From Thermoplasmata archaeon (GTDB lineage Archaea > Thermoplasmatota > Thermoplasmata > Thermoplasmatales > Thermoplasmataceae), in NCBI GenBank assembly GCA_021802055.1, contig JAKAAY010000011.1:1-56814 (forward strand): a DNA stretch of 56,814 bases. Direction: 5' to 3'. How positions within the stretch are numbered: the first letter of the stretch is position 1; every line of letters starts with the position of its first letter. Below the pieces are notes generated by a model. It was given only the letters and a program-made list of their open reading frames with translations, searched no databases and was not told where the DNA came from. Below are positions 27,658 to 35,499 of the stretch, in pieces. Made by a program: the position numbers and the translations under genes.

Positions 27658-30606
27658 ATGCTGGAGCACAATGTAAAGGTTGGAGGCAGGGACCTCCGTG
27701 CGTCCCATGGGAAAACCGTCCTGGATTTTCTCCTGGAAAATCATATGGGTATCCCTCATATTTGCTATCACCCCAGTCTTGGGTCCATCAGAACCTGCGA
27801 CACCTGCATAGTGGAACTTGGAAACGAGAGTTTCGTCAGGTCCTGTGAATACAGGATTAAGTCCGATCTCAGCATTGATATCCATAGTGTGGAAGCTGCG
27901 AAGAGGCGCGAAGAGGCCATTCAGAGGATACTACGCAACCATGAGCTTTACTGCACAGTGTGCGAAAACAACAACGGGGATTGCCAGCTTCATAGTGCAG
28001 TGAGGGAATCTCGCATTGCGGTACAAAAGTATCCATTCGAACCCAAACCGTACCTGGTCGACGACAGCAACTCTTTCTATACCTACGATCCAAACCAGTG
28101 CATATTGTGCGGAAGATGTGTGGAAGCATGCCAGGATGTCCAGGTGAATGAGACGCTGCACATAGACTGGTCTCTTGAGAGACCAAGGGTCATATGGGAC
28201 AACGGCGCCAGCGCGGGAGACTCCTCATGTGTGTCGTGTGGGCACTGCGTGACAGTATGTCCGGTTAATGCACTTATGGAGAAGGAGATGCTTGGGAAGG
28301 CAGGGCTGCTGACTGCAATCAAGAGTTCCACAAAGAGGAAAATGATAGACCTGGTCAAGAAGACTGAGCCCTTCCTCGGCATGAGACCCGTAATGGCCGT
28401 TAGTGAGATGGAGTCAAGGCTCAGGAGGCTCACCATACGGAAGACCAAGACTGTGTGCACCTACTGCGGCGTTGGCTGCTCCTTTGACATGTGGACCATG
28501 GGCAGGGACATTCTCAAGGTCCAGCCACGGCCTGAATCGCCTGCCAACGGAATATCGACATGCGTGAAGGGAAAATTCGGCTGGGGTTTTGTGAACAGCC
28601 CGGACAGGTTGAAAACCCCTCTCGTAAGGAAAGGGGACGGCTTCGTTCCCGCAAATTGGGAGGACGCCATAAGAGTCGTTGCTGACAAACTCAAGGATCT
28701 AAAGGATAAGTACGGGCCTGACTCCATCATGGTTATTTCCTCCTCCAAGGGGACCAACGAGGAATCCTACCTGTTCCAGAAACTGGCACGGCAGGTCATA
28801 GGAACAAACAATGTCGATAACAGCTCGCGTTTCTGCCAGGCACCAGCCACAACCGGTTTGTGGAGAACAGTGGGATATGGCGGAGACTCCGGCTCAATCG
28901 GTGACATTTACAATGCGGATCTGGTCATCATAGTGGGGAGCAACACCGCTGAATCACACCCTGTCCTGGCCACGAGGGTCAAAAGGGCCCACAAGTTGAA
29001 CGGGCAGAAGCTGATAGTGGCCGACCTCAGGGAACATGAGATGGCCAGGAGAGCTGACATGTTCATACATCCAAAACCCGGGACGGATCTCATCTGGATA
29101 TCTGCAGTTACAAGGTACATCATTGATAAAGGATGGGAAGCAGCTGATTTTCTGAGCAAACGGGTGAACGGATATGAGGAGTATGCCTCGAGTCTTGAAA
29201 TCTTCACACTTGAATATGCAGAGGAGATGGCAGGAGTCAGCAGTGATGTCCTGATCCGGGTGGCAGAGATGATACACGAATCCAGAAGTACATGTATCCT
29301 GTGGGCAATGGGCGTAACCCAGAGCATCCAGGGAAGTGACACCTCCACTGCTATCTCTAATCTTCTCCTGGTGACAGGAAACTACGGTAGAACCGGAACA
29401 GGCGCCTATCCCCTCAGGGGACATAATAATGTCCAGGGAACGAGTGATTTTGGTTCCATGAACACTTTCCTGCCTGGTTACCAGCGTATTGAAGACCCGC
29501 AGGTCAGGGAGAAGTTTGAGAAAGCCTGGAACTGCAGCCTGCCCAATAACCCCGGCATGACCAATAACGGCTGCCTTGAGGGAATCATGGAAGGGAAGAT
29601 CAGGGGCTTACTCGTGGTGGGGGAAGATCTCGTCCTCACGGGGTCGGACACGGGCTTCATTTCCAGAGGACTGGAAAAACTTGACTTTCTTGCAGTCATA
29701 GATCCATTTCTCACCGAGACTGCGAAGTTTGCAGATGTTGTTCTTCCGGCTGCCGTGTCAGTGGAGAAGGAGGGCACGTATGTCAATACGGAGAGAAGGA
29801 TTCAGCGAATTTACCGGGTAATGGAGCCTCTAGCCGGTTCAAGGCCGGACTGGCAGATCGCAATAAGCATAGCAAGAGAGATGGGATATAACTGGAATTA
29901 CAGTCATCCGTCAGAAATTATGGATGAGGTGGCCGCACTGACACCCATGTTCGCCGGTGTGAACTACAGACGCCTTGAGGGCTATGCCAGCCTCCAGTGG
30001 CCTGTCGAGACGGGCGGCAGGGATACGCCTCTGCTTTACACAGAGCGTTTCCATTTCCCCGACGGCAAGGCCGTGCTGACCCCTGTGTCCTGGAAGGGGA
30101 GACTGGATGTGGACCAGGAATTTGACCTCTGCCTCAACAGCGGCAGGATGCTGGAGCATTTCCACGAAGGAAACGAAACATTCAGGACAGAGGGAATCAG
30201 AAAGATGGCACCGTCCACATTCCTTGAAATATCTCCGGATCTTGCAGCCAGGCGGGGCATAGGGAGCGGTGACACCGTCAGGATAACTTCACGATGGGGG
30301 TCGCTCAGGATCAAGGCACTGGTCACAGACAGAGTTTCCGGCAACGAGCTCTACATGCCCATGAACGATACAGGCGATCAGGCGGTTAACATCCTCACGG
30401 GAAGAATATGGGATCCTGATGCCGGTACGCCTTCATACAAGGACGTACCCGTAAGACTGGAAAAGATGCCAGACCGCAGATCCGATCCACCGCTGCCCGG
30501 GAATAATTTCAGGTGGCGAACGGCTGTGCCACAGAAAGGGGTCAATGTCGGGGAGAAGTGGACCAGGAGAGATTATTCCCCGCTCACTCAGGAAGGAAAC
30601 GGATAG
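27658..30606 (+). CDS. fdhA: Second formate dehydrogenase catalytic subunit, Cys type (YjgC/YrhE-like)
   Basis: This is a large molybdopterin oxidoreductase with its own electron wire. It opens with a [2Fe-2S] domain (CDTCIVE), a His/Cys segment (NHELYCTVCENNNGDCQLH) and two ferredoxin clusters (CILCGRCVEACQDVQ, CVSCGHCVTVCPVNAL). Then follow CTYCGVGCSFDMW, STCVKGKFGWGF and the active-site RFCQAPATTG with Cys393. The CQAPAT loop and 982-residue length match the Bacillus YrhE/YjgC group rather than the first fdhA (CHAPS), so this is a distinct paralog. No diaphorase partner lies beside it, and its electron acceptor is unknown. FdhD and a MobA-like gene follow on the same strand. The start is ATG 27658 with GGGAGTGAG upstream. 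Confidence 0.92.
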   Translation: MLEHNVKVGGRDLRASHGKTVLDFLLENHMGIPHICYHPSLGSIRTCDTCIVELGNESFVRSCEYRIKSDLSIDIHSVEAAKRREEAIQRILRNHELYCTVCENNNGDCQLHSAVRESRIAVQKYPFEPKPYLVDDSNSFYTYDPNQCILCGRCVEACQDVQVNETLHIDWSLERPRVIWDNGASAGDSSCVSCGHCVTVCPVNALMEKEMLGKAGLLTAIKSSTKRKMIDLVKKTEPFLGMRPVMAVSEMESRLRRLTIRKTKTVCTYCGVGCSFDMWTMGRDILKVQPRPESPANGISTCVKGKFGWGFVNSPDRLKTPLVRKGDGFVPANWEDAIRVVADKLKDLKDKYGPDSIMVISSSKGTNEESYLFQKLARQVIGTNNVDNSSRFCQAPATTGLWRTVGYGGDSGSIGDIYNADLVIIVGSNTAESHPVLATRVKRAHKLNGQKLIVADLREHEMARRADMFIHPKPGTDLIWISAVTRYIIDKGWEAADFLSKRVNGYEEYASSLEIFTLEYAEEMAGVSSDVLIRVAEMIHESRSTCILWAMGVTQSIQGSDTSTAISNLLLVTGNYGRTGTGAYPLRGHNNVQGTSDFGSMNTFLPGYQRIEDPQVREKFEKAWNCSLPNNPGMTNNGCLEGIMEGKIRGLLVVGEDLVLTGSDTGFISRGLEKLDFLAVIDPFLTETAKFADVVLPAAVSVEKEGTYVNTERRIQRIYRVMEPLAGSRPDWQIAISIAREMGYNWNYSHPSEIMDEVAALTPMFAGVNYRRLEGYASLQWPVETGGRDTPLLYTERFHFPDGKAVLTPVSWKGRLDVDQEFDLCLNSGRMLEHFHEGNETFRTEGIRKMAPSTFLEISPDLAARRGIGSGDTVRITSRWGSLRIKALVTDRVSGNELYMPMNDTGDQAVNILTGRIWDPDAGTPSYKDVPVRLEKMPDRRSDPPLPGNNFRWRTAVPQKGVNVGEKWTRRDYSPLTQEGNG

Positions 30607-30972
30607 CCGCGATGTGCTGACCGTCTACAGGGATCATGGTTTCCACAATTTTTCACCCTCAACATGACATACCATCGCACGAGACGCTCACCGGAAAGGT
30701 GCGCTCAGGTCATATTTCCGGAGAATGCCAGGACGTCAGCTATTATCCAGCTCCAAATGGGAACATGAGGTTTGCCCGCGAAGGGCCTGGCGAAACGAAC
30801 ATGAAATCCAGCCCCCTCACAATATATGGCCTGCACGCCGCTAAGGAAAATCTGTGGGGCCGTACCCGGCAGCGCTGAGCTATCTTTTCAACCTGGTGTA
30901 AGGAACCCTGAAAACCCTCGGAAGCATGCGAAATGTATTCAAGCTGCAGGGGATCATTCCCGGAGGTCGGCG
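30607..30972. other. Leader region before fdhD without a recognised gene
   Basis: Short frames exist (for example 30636-30878), but the encoded residues show no domain and no membrane segment. The stretch may be the 5' leader or read-through region between fdhA and fdhD. I see no known riboswitch fold. Confidence 0.35.
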
Positions 30973-31815
30973 ATGGAAGGGACCAATAACGAATCTGGCA
31001 AGGCTGGAGTCAGCATGGATGTCGTGGTCTCTGCCGGTGGAAAACCAGTTCACAGGGTTGATTGGATAACCCCGGAGGAGCCATTGCAGCTTGTTTTGGA
31101 GCAAGGAGGAAAAAGAATGGATCTGGCAGTGATTATGCGTACTCCTCTTATGGACACTGAACTTGCTGCAGGCTTTCTTTTTACGGAAGGACTGATCGCA
31201 TCCAGGGATGAAATACAGTCCATTGAGCTGGAAGGCTCAGGGCAGGGTGAGGAGGGAAACGTCATCAGGGTTAAACTGTCAGGGGATGTCAGAAAGGATG
31301 TTGAGGAAAGAAGGTTCAGCGTCAGTTCCAGCTGCGGAATTTGCGGCAAAAGCTCCATCAACGAACTCTACGTGAGAGGTTATCCCATAATCAGGTCCAC
31401 CGGAAAGGTGGATCGATCCGTGATCATTTCACTCCCAGACCGTATGAGATCGGGGCAGAAGGTTTTCCTGAGCACTGGAGGGATTCACGCAGCTGGCCTC
31501 TTCCGTTATGACGGTTCCATGGTGGCTGTCTGCGAGGACATCGGCAGACACAACGCCGTGGACAAGATAGCAGGATTCATGCTGCTCAGCGGGCACATGA
31601 AGCGGGAGGATTATGTGCTGCAGGTAAGTGGAAGGGCCGGGTTTGAGATCGTCCAGAAGGCTGTAGCCATGGGGATACCTGTGGTATCATCAATTTCAGC
31701 CCCGTCTTCTCTAGCCATTGAGACTGCAGATGCATTCGGTATCACGCTTGCCTGCTTTGTCAGGGACGGAAAATTCAACGTTTATTCGCATGCTGAACGC
31801 CTTAACTGGGATTGA
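30973..31815 (+). CDS. fdhD: Formate dehydrogenase sulfurtransferase
   Basis: FdhD moves sulfur from a cysteine desulfurase to the bis-MGD cofactor of formate dehydrogenase, which is inactive without it. Family motifs are the ELAAGFLFTEGLI segment, the essential Cys pair in SSSCGICGKSS, and the later FLSTGGIHAAGLF and CEDIGRHNAVDKI. The start is ATG 30973 (MEGTNN), with GGAGGT five bases upstream. An open frame from 30826 has no such site. It has 280 residues, normal length. It lies downstream of the second fdhA and probably serves both formate dehydrogenases. Confidence 0.94.
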   Translation: MEGTNNESGKAGVSMDVVVSAGGKPVHRVDWITPEEPLQLVLEQGGKRMDLAVIMRTPLMDTELAAGFLFTEGLIASRDEIQSIELEGSGQGEEGNVIRVKLSGDVRKDVEERRFSVSSSCGICGKSSINELYVRGYPIIRSTGKVDRSVIISLPDRMRSGQKVFLSTGGIHAAGLFRYDGSMVAVCEDIGRHNAVDKIAGFMLLSGHMKREDYVLQVSGRAGFEIVQKAVAMGIPVVSSISAPSSLAIETADAFGITLACFVRDGKFNVYSHAERLNWD

Positions 31816-31848
31816 AGTGCCGCACGGTTACGACTCAGTCTGTGCACC

Positions 31849-32436
31849 ATGGCTGTGGGACGGGAGAACCATTTGGGGCAACTGACTGCTGTTGTCTTCG
31901 TCAAGAGAAGCGTCAGATTCCCCGGCAAGCACTCCGCGCTTGTACAAGGGACTCCCATGATTGATGTTGTGATCTCCAGGTTAAGGAAAGCGACCTGTCT
32001 GAGTGATGTTATAGTCTACTCAAAGGATCCGGATGTGCGGCCTGCCTGTTGTAACGTGCATATGGACACGACCACCGGGACCATCGCCGATTCCTTGCTC
32101 TCGGCCCTTCAAATATACGGGGACATTTTCGCCGTGGGAGGAGACATGCCATGTCTGTCCGGCAGCATAATAGATGCCATGGCAAAGTTGTTTGATGGCA
32201 CATCTGTGATACCAATCCTTGAGAACGGATGGATAGAGCCTCTCCACGCATTCTATGCATCTGATACGGCTCCCATGCTGAAGCGCAGTATCGATGATGG
32301 CAAATTCAGCCTTAGGGAATACATAGATCACATACCACACAGGTTCTTCAGGGTCTCAGGCCAGGATGTGAAGCATTTCCTCAATGTGAATAATCCCCAG
32401 GATTTGTCCACAATACCCGAAGATTGCCGGATATGA
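31849..32436 (+). CDS. mobA: MobA-like nucleotidyltransferase with unusual nucleotide loop
   Basis: This is probably the enzyme that adds GMP to molybdopterin to give the guanine dinucleotide needed by formate dehydrogenase. FAVGGDMPCLSG carries the catalytic-type GDMP motif of MobA, and IEPLHAFYA matches its later conserved segment. The glycine-rich loop near the N terminus should read LAGGxSxRMG. Here it is VVFVKRSVRFPGKHSALVQG, more like the (K)RFPGKN loop of CMP-sugar synthetases such as NeuA. It has 195 residues. It follows fdhD by 33 bases on the same strand, which supports the cofactor role. The substrate call is inferred from context. Confidence 0.75.
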   Translation: MAVGRENHLGQLTAVVFVKRSVRFPGKHSALVQGTPMIDVVISRLRKATCLSDVIVYSKDPDVRPACCNVHMDTTTGTIADSLLSALQIYGDIFAVGGDMPCLSGSIIDAMAKLFDGTSVIPILENGWIEPLHAFYASDTAPMLKRSIDDGKFSLREYIDHIPHRFFRVSGQDVKHFLNVNNPQDLSTIPEDCRI

Positions 32437-32445
32437 ACCGGTAAA

Positions 32446-33684
32446 TTAAGGGGAAACCCATTTCAGTGGTTTGACGGATATCATAGTACCTTCAGGGACT
32501 GCACGGTCGTCACCCTCACAGGTAAAGTACCCGGTGGATCCTGAAAGCCTGGCAACAGATGACGACGAACCCTGTACCGGAAAAGCTCTGATGGGATTTT
32601 TACCCCAGTCTACCCTGACGGGCACAACATTGAATTTACCGGGCGTGACCATGGTCTCCTGCGCCAGTTCCATGCGCCAGGTCATGTCTGTCTGCACGGC
32701 CCCCAGTTTTTCCATCATTACTGGAAGAAACAGTTCCCTCATGACAATGTAGGAAGATACCGGGGTCCCGGGCAAACCCAGCACGAAATGCCGACCATCC
32801 GTCATAAACATTGTCGGAGCGCCCGGTTTCATCCTGATCCCGTGAAACCCGGATGCACCTTTCAATATGCGGGAGATCGCGCCTTCCACCAGGTCACGGG
32901 TTCCGGCAGATGAACCCCCTGTGGTCACCACAACCGTATTTTCGGAAACCATATGGCCGAGCGATCCGGAAATGCCTGAGGTTTCATCCCTCGCTATGCC
33001 ATAATCAGTAACGCTGAAACTTCCAGCCTCCTGAAGCAATGCGCCCACGGCATAGGAGTTTGAATTGAAAGTCTTCCACCCCTTCTCGCTGCTTCCCGGT
33101 TCCACCAGCTCGTTTCCCGTGGCCAGGATCCCTGTACGAACCTTCCTGACCACCTTAATCCGGGCCAGGCCTTCAGAGGATAGAACCGCTATATCGCTGG
33201 AGGAGATGATCTTTCCGCTTCTGACAAGCAAACTGCCAGCTCTGTGGTAGCTGCCGGGGACATCAACGTTGCTTCCTTCTGGGAAATGGTTCTTGATGAT
33301 CACGTTGCCTGAATTTTCTGAAGTATATTCCACCGGGATCACTGTGTCAAACGGTTCTGGAATGTGACCGCCAGTTGGTACCCTGACGCATATGCCATTC
33401 CCTGAGTAGCTTCTGATCCCTTCGCCCAAGACGACCTCTCCAGAAACATGGAGGGAGACTGTGTCACCATGCCCGGTCTGGGCAATGTCCGCATGCCTGA
33501 CGGCATATCCGTCCATCGCGGATCTGGGCCACTCCGGTGAGTCATGTTGTGCATGCACATCAGTTGCATTGATTCTGCTCATTGAGGACATAACAGGCAC
33601 CATCTCCCATTCAACAGGCAGCGTAATGCCCAGGCGCAGTGTTTCTCTTGCCTCCACGATCGAAATGTTTTTACCTGACGTCAT
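32446..33684 (-). CDS. moeA: Molybdopterin molybdenumtransferase
   Basis: MoeA inserts molybdate into adenylylated molybdopterin. Motifs are SPEWPRSAMDGYAVR, ILATGNELVEPG, VVTTGGSSAGTRDLV, and MKPGAPTMF followed by VLGLPGTPVSSY. It has 412 residues, full length for the long archaeal/bacterial form. ATG 33684 is preceded by GGAGGTCAG at a good distance. It converges on the MobA-like gene with a 9-base gap and is divergent from moaE. Confidence 0.96.
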   Translation of the reverse strand: MTSGKNISIVEARETLRLGITLPVEWEMVPVMSSMSRINATDVHAQHDSPEWPRSAMDGYAVRHADIAQTGHGDTVSLHVSGEVVLGEGIRSYSGNGICVRVPTGGHIPEPFDTVIPVEYTSENSGNVIIKNHFPEGSNVDVPGSYHRAGSLLVRSGKIISSSDIAVLSSEGLARIKVVRKVRTGILATGNELVEPGSSEKGWKTFNSNSYAVGALLQEAGSFSVTDYGIARDETSGISGSLGHMVSENTVVVTTGGSSAGTRDLVEGAISRILKGASGFHGIRMKPGAPTMFMTDGRHFVLGLPGTPVSSYIVMRELFLPVMMEKLGAVQTDMTWRMELAQETMVTPGKFNVVPVRVDWGKNPIRAFPVQGSSSSVARLSGSTGYFTCEGDDRAVPEGTMISVKPLKWVSP

Positions 33685-33815
33685 TGGAACTGACCTCCTG
33701 ACATGTGAATGCTTTGTTATTGATTAATTCCGGCGGTGCATGCCTCGTGCAGCCACATGAGAAGACTCCTATCATTCCGGAGAGAATGTAATAAGCAAAT
33801 GATGAATTCATATCT

Positions 33816-34220
33816 ATGCTCATCAGGCTCCAGGAAACCCCCATAGACGTGGGAGAGGTGCATGCATTGATTTCGGGAACTGACTCCGGCGCGGAAGTGG
33901 TTTTTTCAGGCTTGGTAAGGAGGACCTCCGAATACGGGGTGATTGAAGCTCTGTTCTATGAGGCATATGCTGAGATGGCATTAAGCGTCATCACAAAAAT
34001 AGCCCATGAGGCCATGGAAAAACACAGTCTGAGAAGCGTGGCTGTCATACACAGGATTGGAAGAATGCTTCCCGGAGAGGCATCGGTTGTGGTTGGCGTG
34101 AGCTCCATGCACAGACACGATGCATTTGCAGGATGCAGCGAGATCATGGATCGTGTGAAGGCCGAGGCCCCAATATGGAAAAAGGACGTCTTTCCCGACG
34201 GTGAGAAGTGGAGAGACTAG
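33816..34220 (+). CDS. moaE: Molybdopterin synthase large subunit
   Basis: MoaE forms molybdopterin from cyclic pyranopterin monophosphate, using sulfur carried on MoaD. The conserved features are VVFSGLVRRTSEYG, LFYEAYAEMA, VIHRIGRMLPGEASVVVGVS, HRHDAFAGC and the C-terminal IWKKDVF with the catalytic Lys. It has 134 residues, normal length. A TATA-like GTAATAAG about 25 bases before the ATG fits a leaderless transcript. It ends 5 bases from the end of the convergent moaD. Confidence 0.95.
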   Translation: MLIRLQETPIDVGEVHALISGTDSGAEVVFSGLVRRTSEYGVIEALFYEAYAEMALSVITKIAHEAMEKHSLRSVAVIHRIGRMLPGEASVVVGVSSMHRHDAFAGCSEIMDRVKAEAPIWKKDVFPDGEKWRD

Positions 34221-34225
34221 CCTGC

Positions 34226-34462
34226 TCACCCGCCGCTGACCTGGGGCAGGACAGCCAGTTCATCCCCGTCGCTGACTGCATCTTCCGGCCCCGCATATTT
34301 TTCGTTGATGGCAGTGAGTATGTTTCGTTCATTGTCCATCATAGGGTGTTTTCTCCTGATGATGTCAAGAACGTCGGAGACTCTGCACCCGTCCCCTATC
34401 TCAATGGTTTCTCTTTCAGTTCCCGTCACTTCTCGGAACCTGGCAAAGTATTTCACTATCAA
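34226..34462 (-). CDS. moaD: Molybdopterin synthase small subunit (sulfur carrier)
   Basis: This is a ubiquitin-fold sulfur carrier that begins IVKYFARFREVTG and ends VLPQVSGG, with the Gly-Gly that is adenylylated by MoeB and thiocarboxylated. The start is chosen at TTG 34462 because GGAGGATT lies about 5 bases upstream. An open frame extends to 34540, but its extra residues come from the overlapping end of moaA. It has 78 residues, the typical length. It overlaps moaA by 47 bases, so the two form one operon. Confidence 0.92.
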   Translation of the reverse strand: MIVKYFARFREVTGTERETIEIGDGCRVSDVLDIIRRKHPMMDNERNILTAINEKYAGPEDAVSDGDELAVLPQVSGG

Positions 34463-35399
34463 TGGAATCCTCCTGCTTCCAGTACGGTTCCCTGGTGCCC
34501 ACGGCCTTCCTGAACATGGCATCGAGGGCACTATCTCCACGCTTATTCCGGATAACGTCTACGAAACGCGTATAGTTGTCACTCCTCATTAAACAGGGCT
34601 TGAAGTAGCCCGTGGAAGTAACCCGCATCCTGGTGCAGTTCTGGCAGAAATTGTGGTTACGCATGGGCTGGACGACCTCCACTCTGGCTGTACCCCCTGC
34701 CCTCTTGAGATAGTACTGCGGCCTGTCATGAAGAGAGTTTCTAGTGGTTTTGAAACTTTCCGAGGAGAGCTGCCTGACCATATCTTCCAGTGGATAGTGG
34801 TATTCCACGTAATCCGCTGAATGCTCCTGTTCCCTGGGCACCTCGTATTCTATGAGCTGGAGGATTACGTCTTCCGCTGCAGATATGTCCATCATCCTGT
34901 CGATCTGATCCACGTTTACCCCTTTCAGCACCACAAAATTCAGCTTTATGGGACCCAGTCCCGCCTCCTGGGCAGCCCTGATTCCGTCAATGACCTGATC
35001 CAGGGAGTCAGTGCCGGTGATATAGGAGAATTTCTCCCTGTCAACGGAATGCAGGGATATGTTTATCCTGTCGAGGCCCGCATTCTTCAGATCCATGGCA
35101 ATGGCCCTGAGTCTTGTTCCGTTGGTGGTCATGGAGATCTCCCCGTTAATACATTCTCTGGTGACCCTGACAATGTCTATTATATCACGGCGAAGGGTAG
35201 GCTCTCCCCCGGTGAACTTCACCTTCTGTATCCCGAACCGAGCTGCCATGCTGAAAAGCGCCTCAAGCTCCTCCAGACCCATGGTGGCAGAATTTATGCC
35301 GGTCCCCTCCATATGGCAGAAAAAACAGCTGAAGTTGCATACGGTGTTGAGCTGAACCCTGAGGCTGGTTACAGGTCTGCCGTATGCGTCTGAGATCAT
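34416..35399 (-). CDS. moaA: GTP 3',8-cyclase (radical SAM)
   Basis: MoaA starts cofactor synthesis by rearranging GTP with radical SAM chemistry. The radical SAM cluster is bound by Cys21, Cys25 and Cys28 (CNFSCFFCH). KVKFTGGEPTLRRD is the SAM-binding GGEP. The second [4Fe-4S] cluster, which holds the substrate, is bound by CQNCTRMRVTS and the Cys of GYFKPCLM. It has 327 residues, normal. The C-terminal GlyGly seen in bacterial MoaA is absent; the end is SDGN. It is first in the moaA-moaD unit and marks the right border of the molybdenum island. Confidence 0.96.
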   Translation of the reverse strand: MISDAYGRPVTSLRVQLNTVCNFSCFFCHMEGTGINSATMGLEELEALFSMAARFGIQKVKFTGGEPTLRRDIIDIVRVTRECINGEISMTTNGTRLRAIAMDLKNAGLDRINISLHSVDREKFSYITGTDSLDQVIDGIRAAQEAGLGPIKLNFVVLKGVNVDQIDRMMDISAAEDVILQLIEYEVPREQEHSADYVEYHYPLEDMVRQLSSESFKTTRNSLHDRPQYYLKRAGGTARVEVVQPMRNHNFCQNCTRMRVTSTGYFKPCLMRSDNYTRFVDVIRNKRGDSALDAMFRKAVGTREPYWKQEDSIDSEILCQVPRSDGN

Positions 35400-35479
35400 T
35401 GATCTGCACAGAAGTTTTTCTCTAATAAACGTTTGCAGAAGCTTGCTCGCAAGGTTTTATTCTTTTGTGAGCGGGAAGA

Positions 35480-35498
35480 CCCCTTGACCTGGCAGGGG
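35480..35498 (+). repeat. Hairpin just upstream of the intact tnpB
   Basis: CCCCT pairs with AGGGG around a 9-base loop, one base before the tnpB start codon. Its place matches the left-end hairpins found before other TnpB elements in the window, but its loop (TGACCTGGC) differs from their TTCA type. It may be the transposase recognition hairpin of this element's left end. Confidence 0.45.
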
Positions 35499-35499
35499 G

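Noticed and set aside
28083-29786. Several long minus-strand frames opposite the second fdhA
   Set aside because: They lie inside a clear formate dehydrogenase gene, and their composition is what antisense reading of it gives.
30636-30878. 80-residue frame before fdhD
   Set aside because: No domain, low-complexity composition, no ribosome site. It is treated as leader sequence.
15290-35399. tRNA-Arg as the integration site of the molybdenum island
   Set aside because: The tRNA 3' end points away from the island, and I find no repeat of it at the other border.
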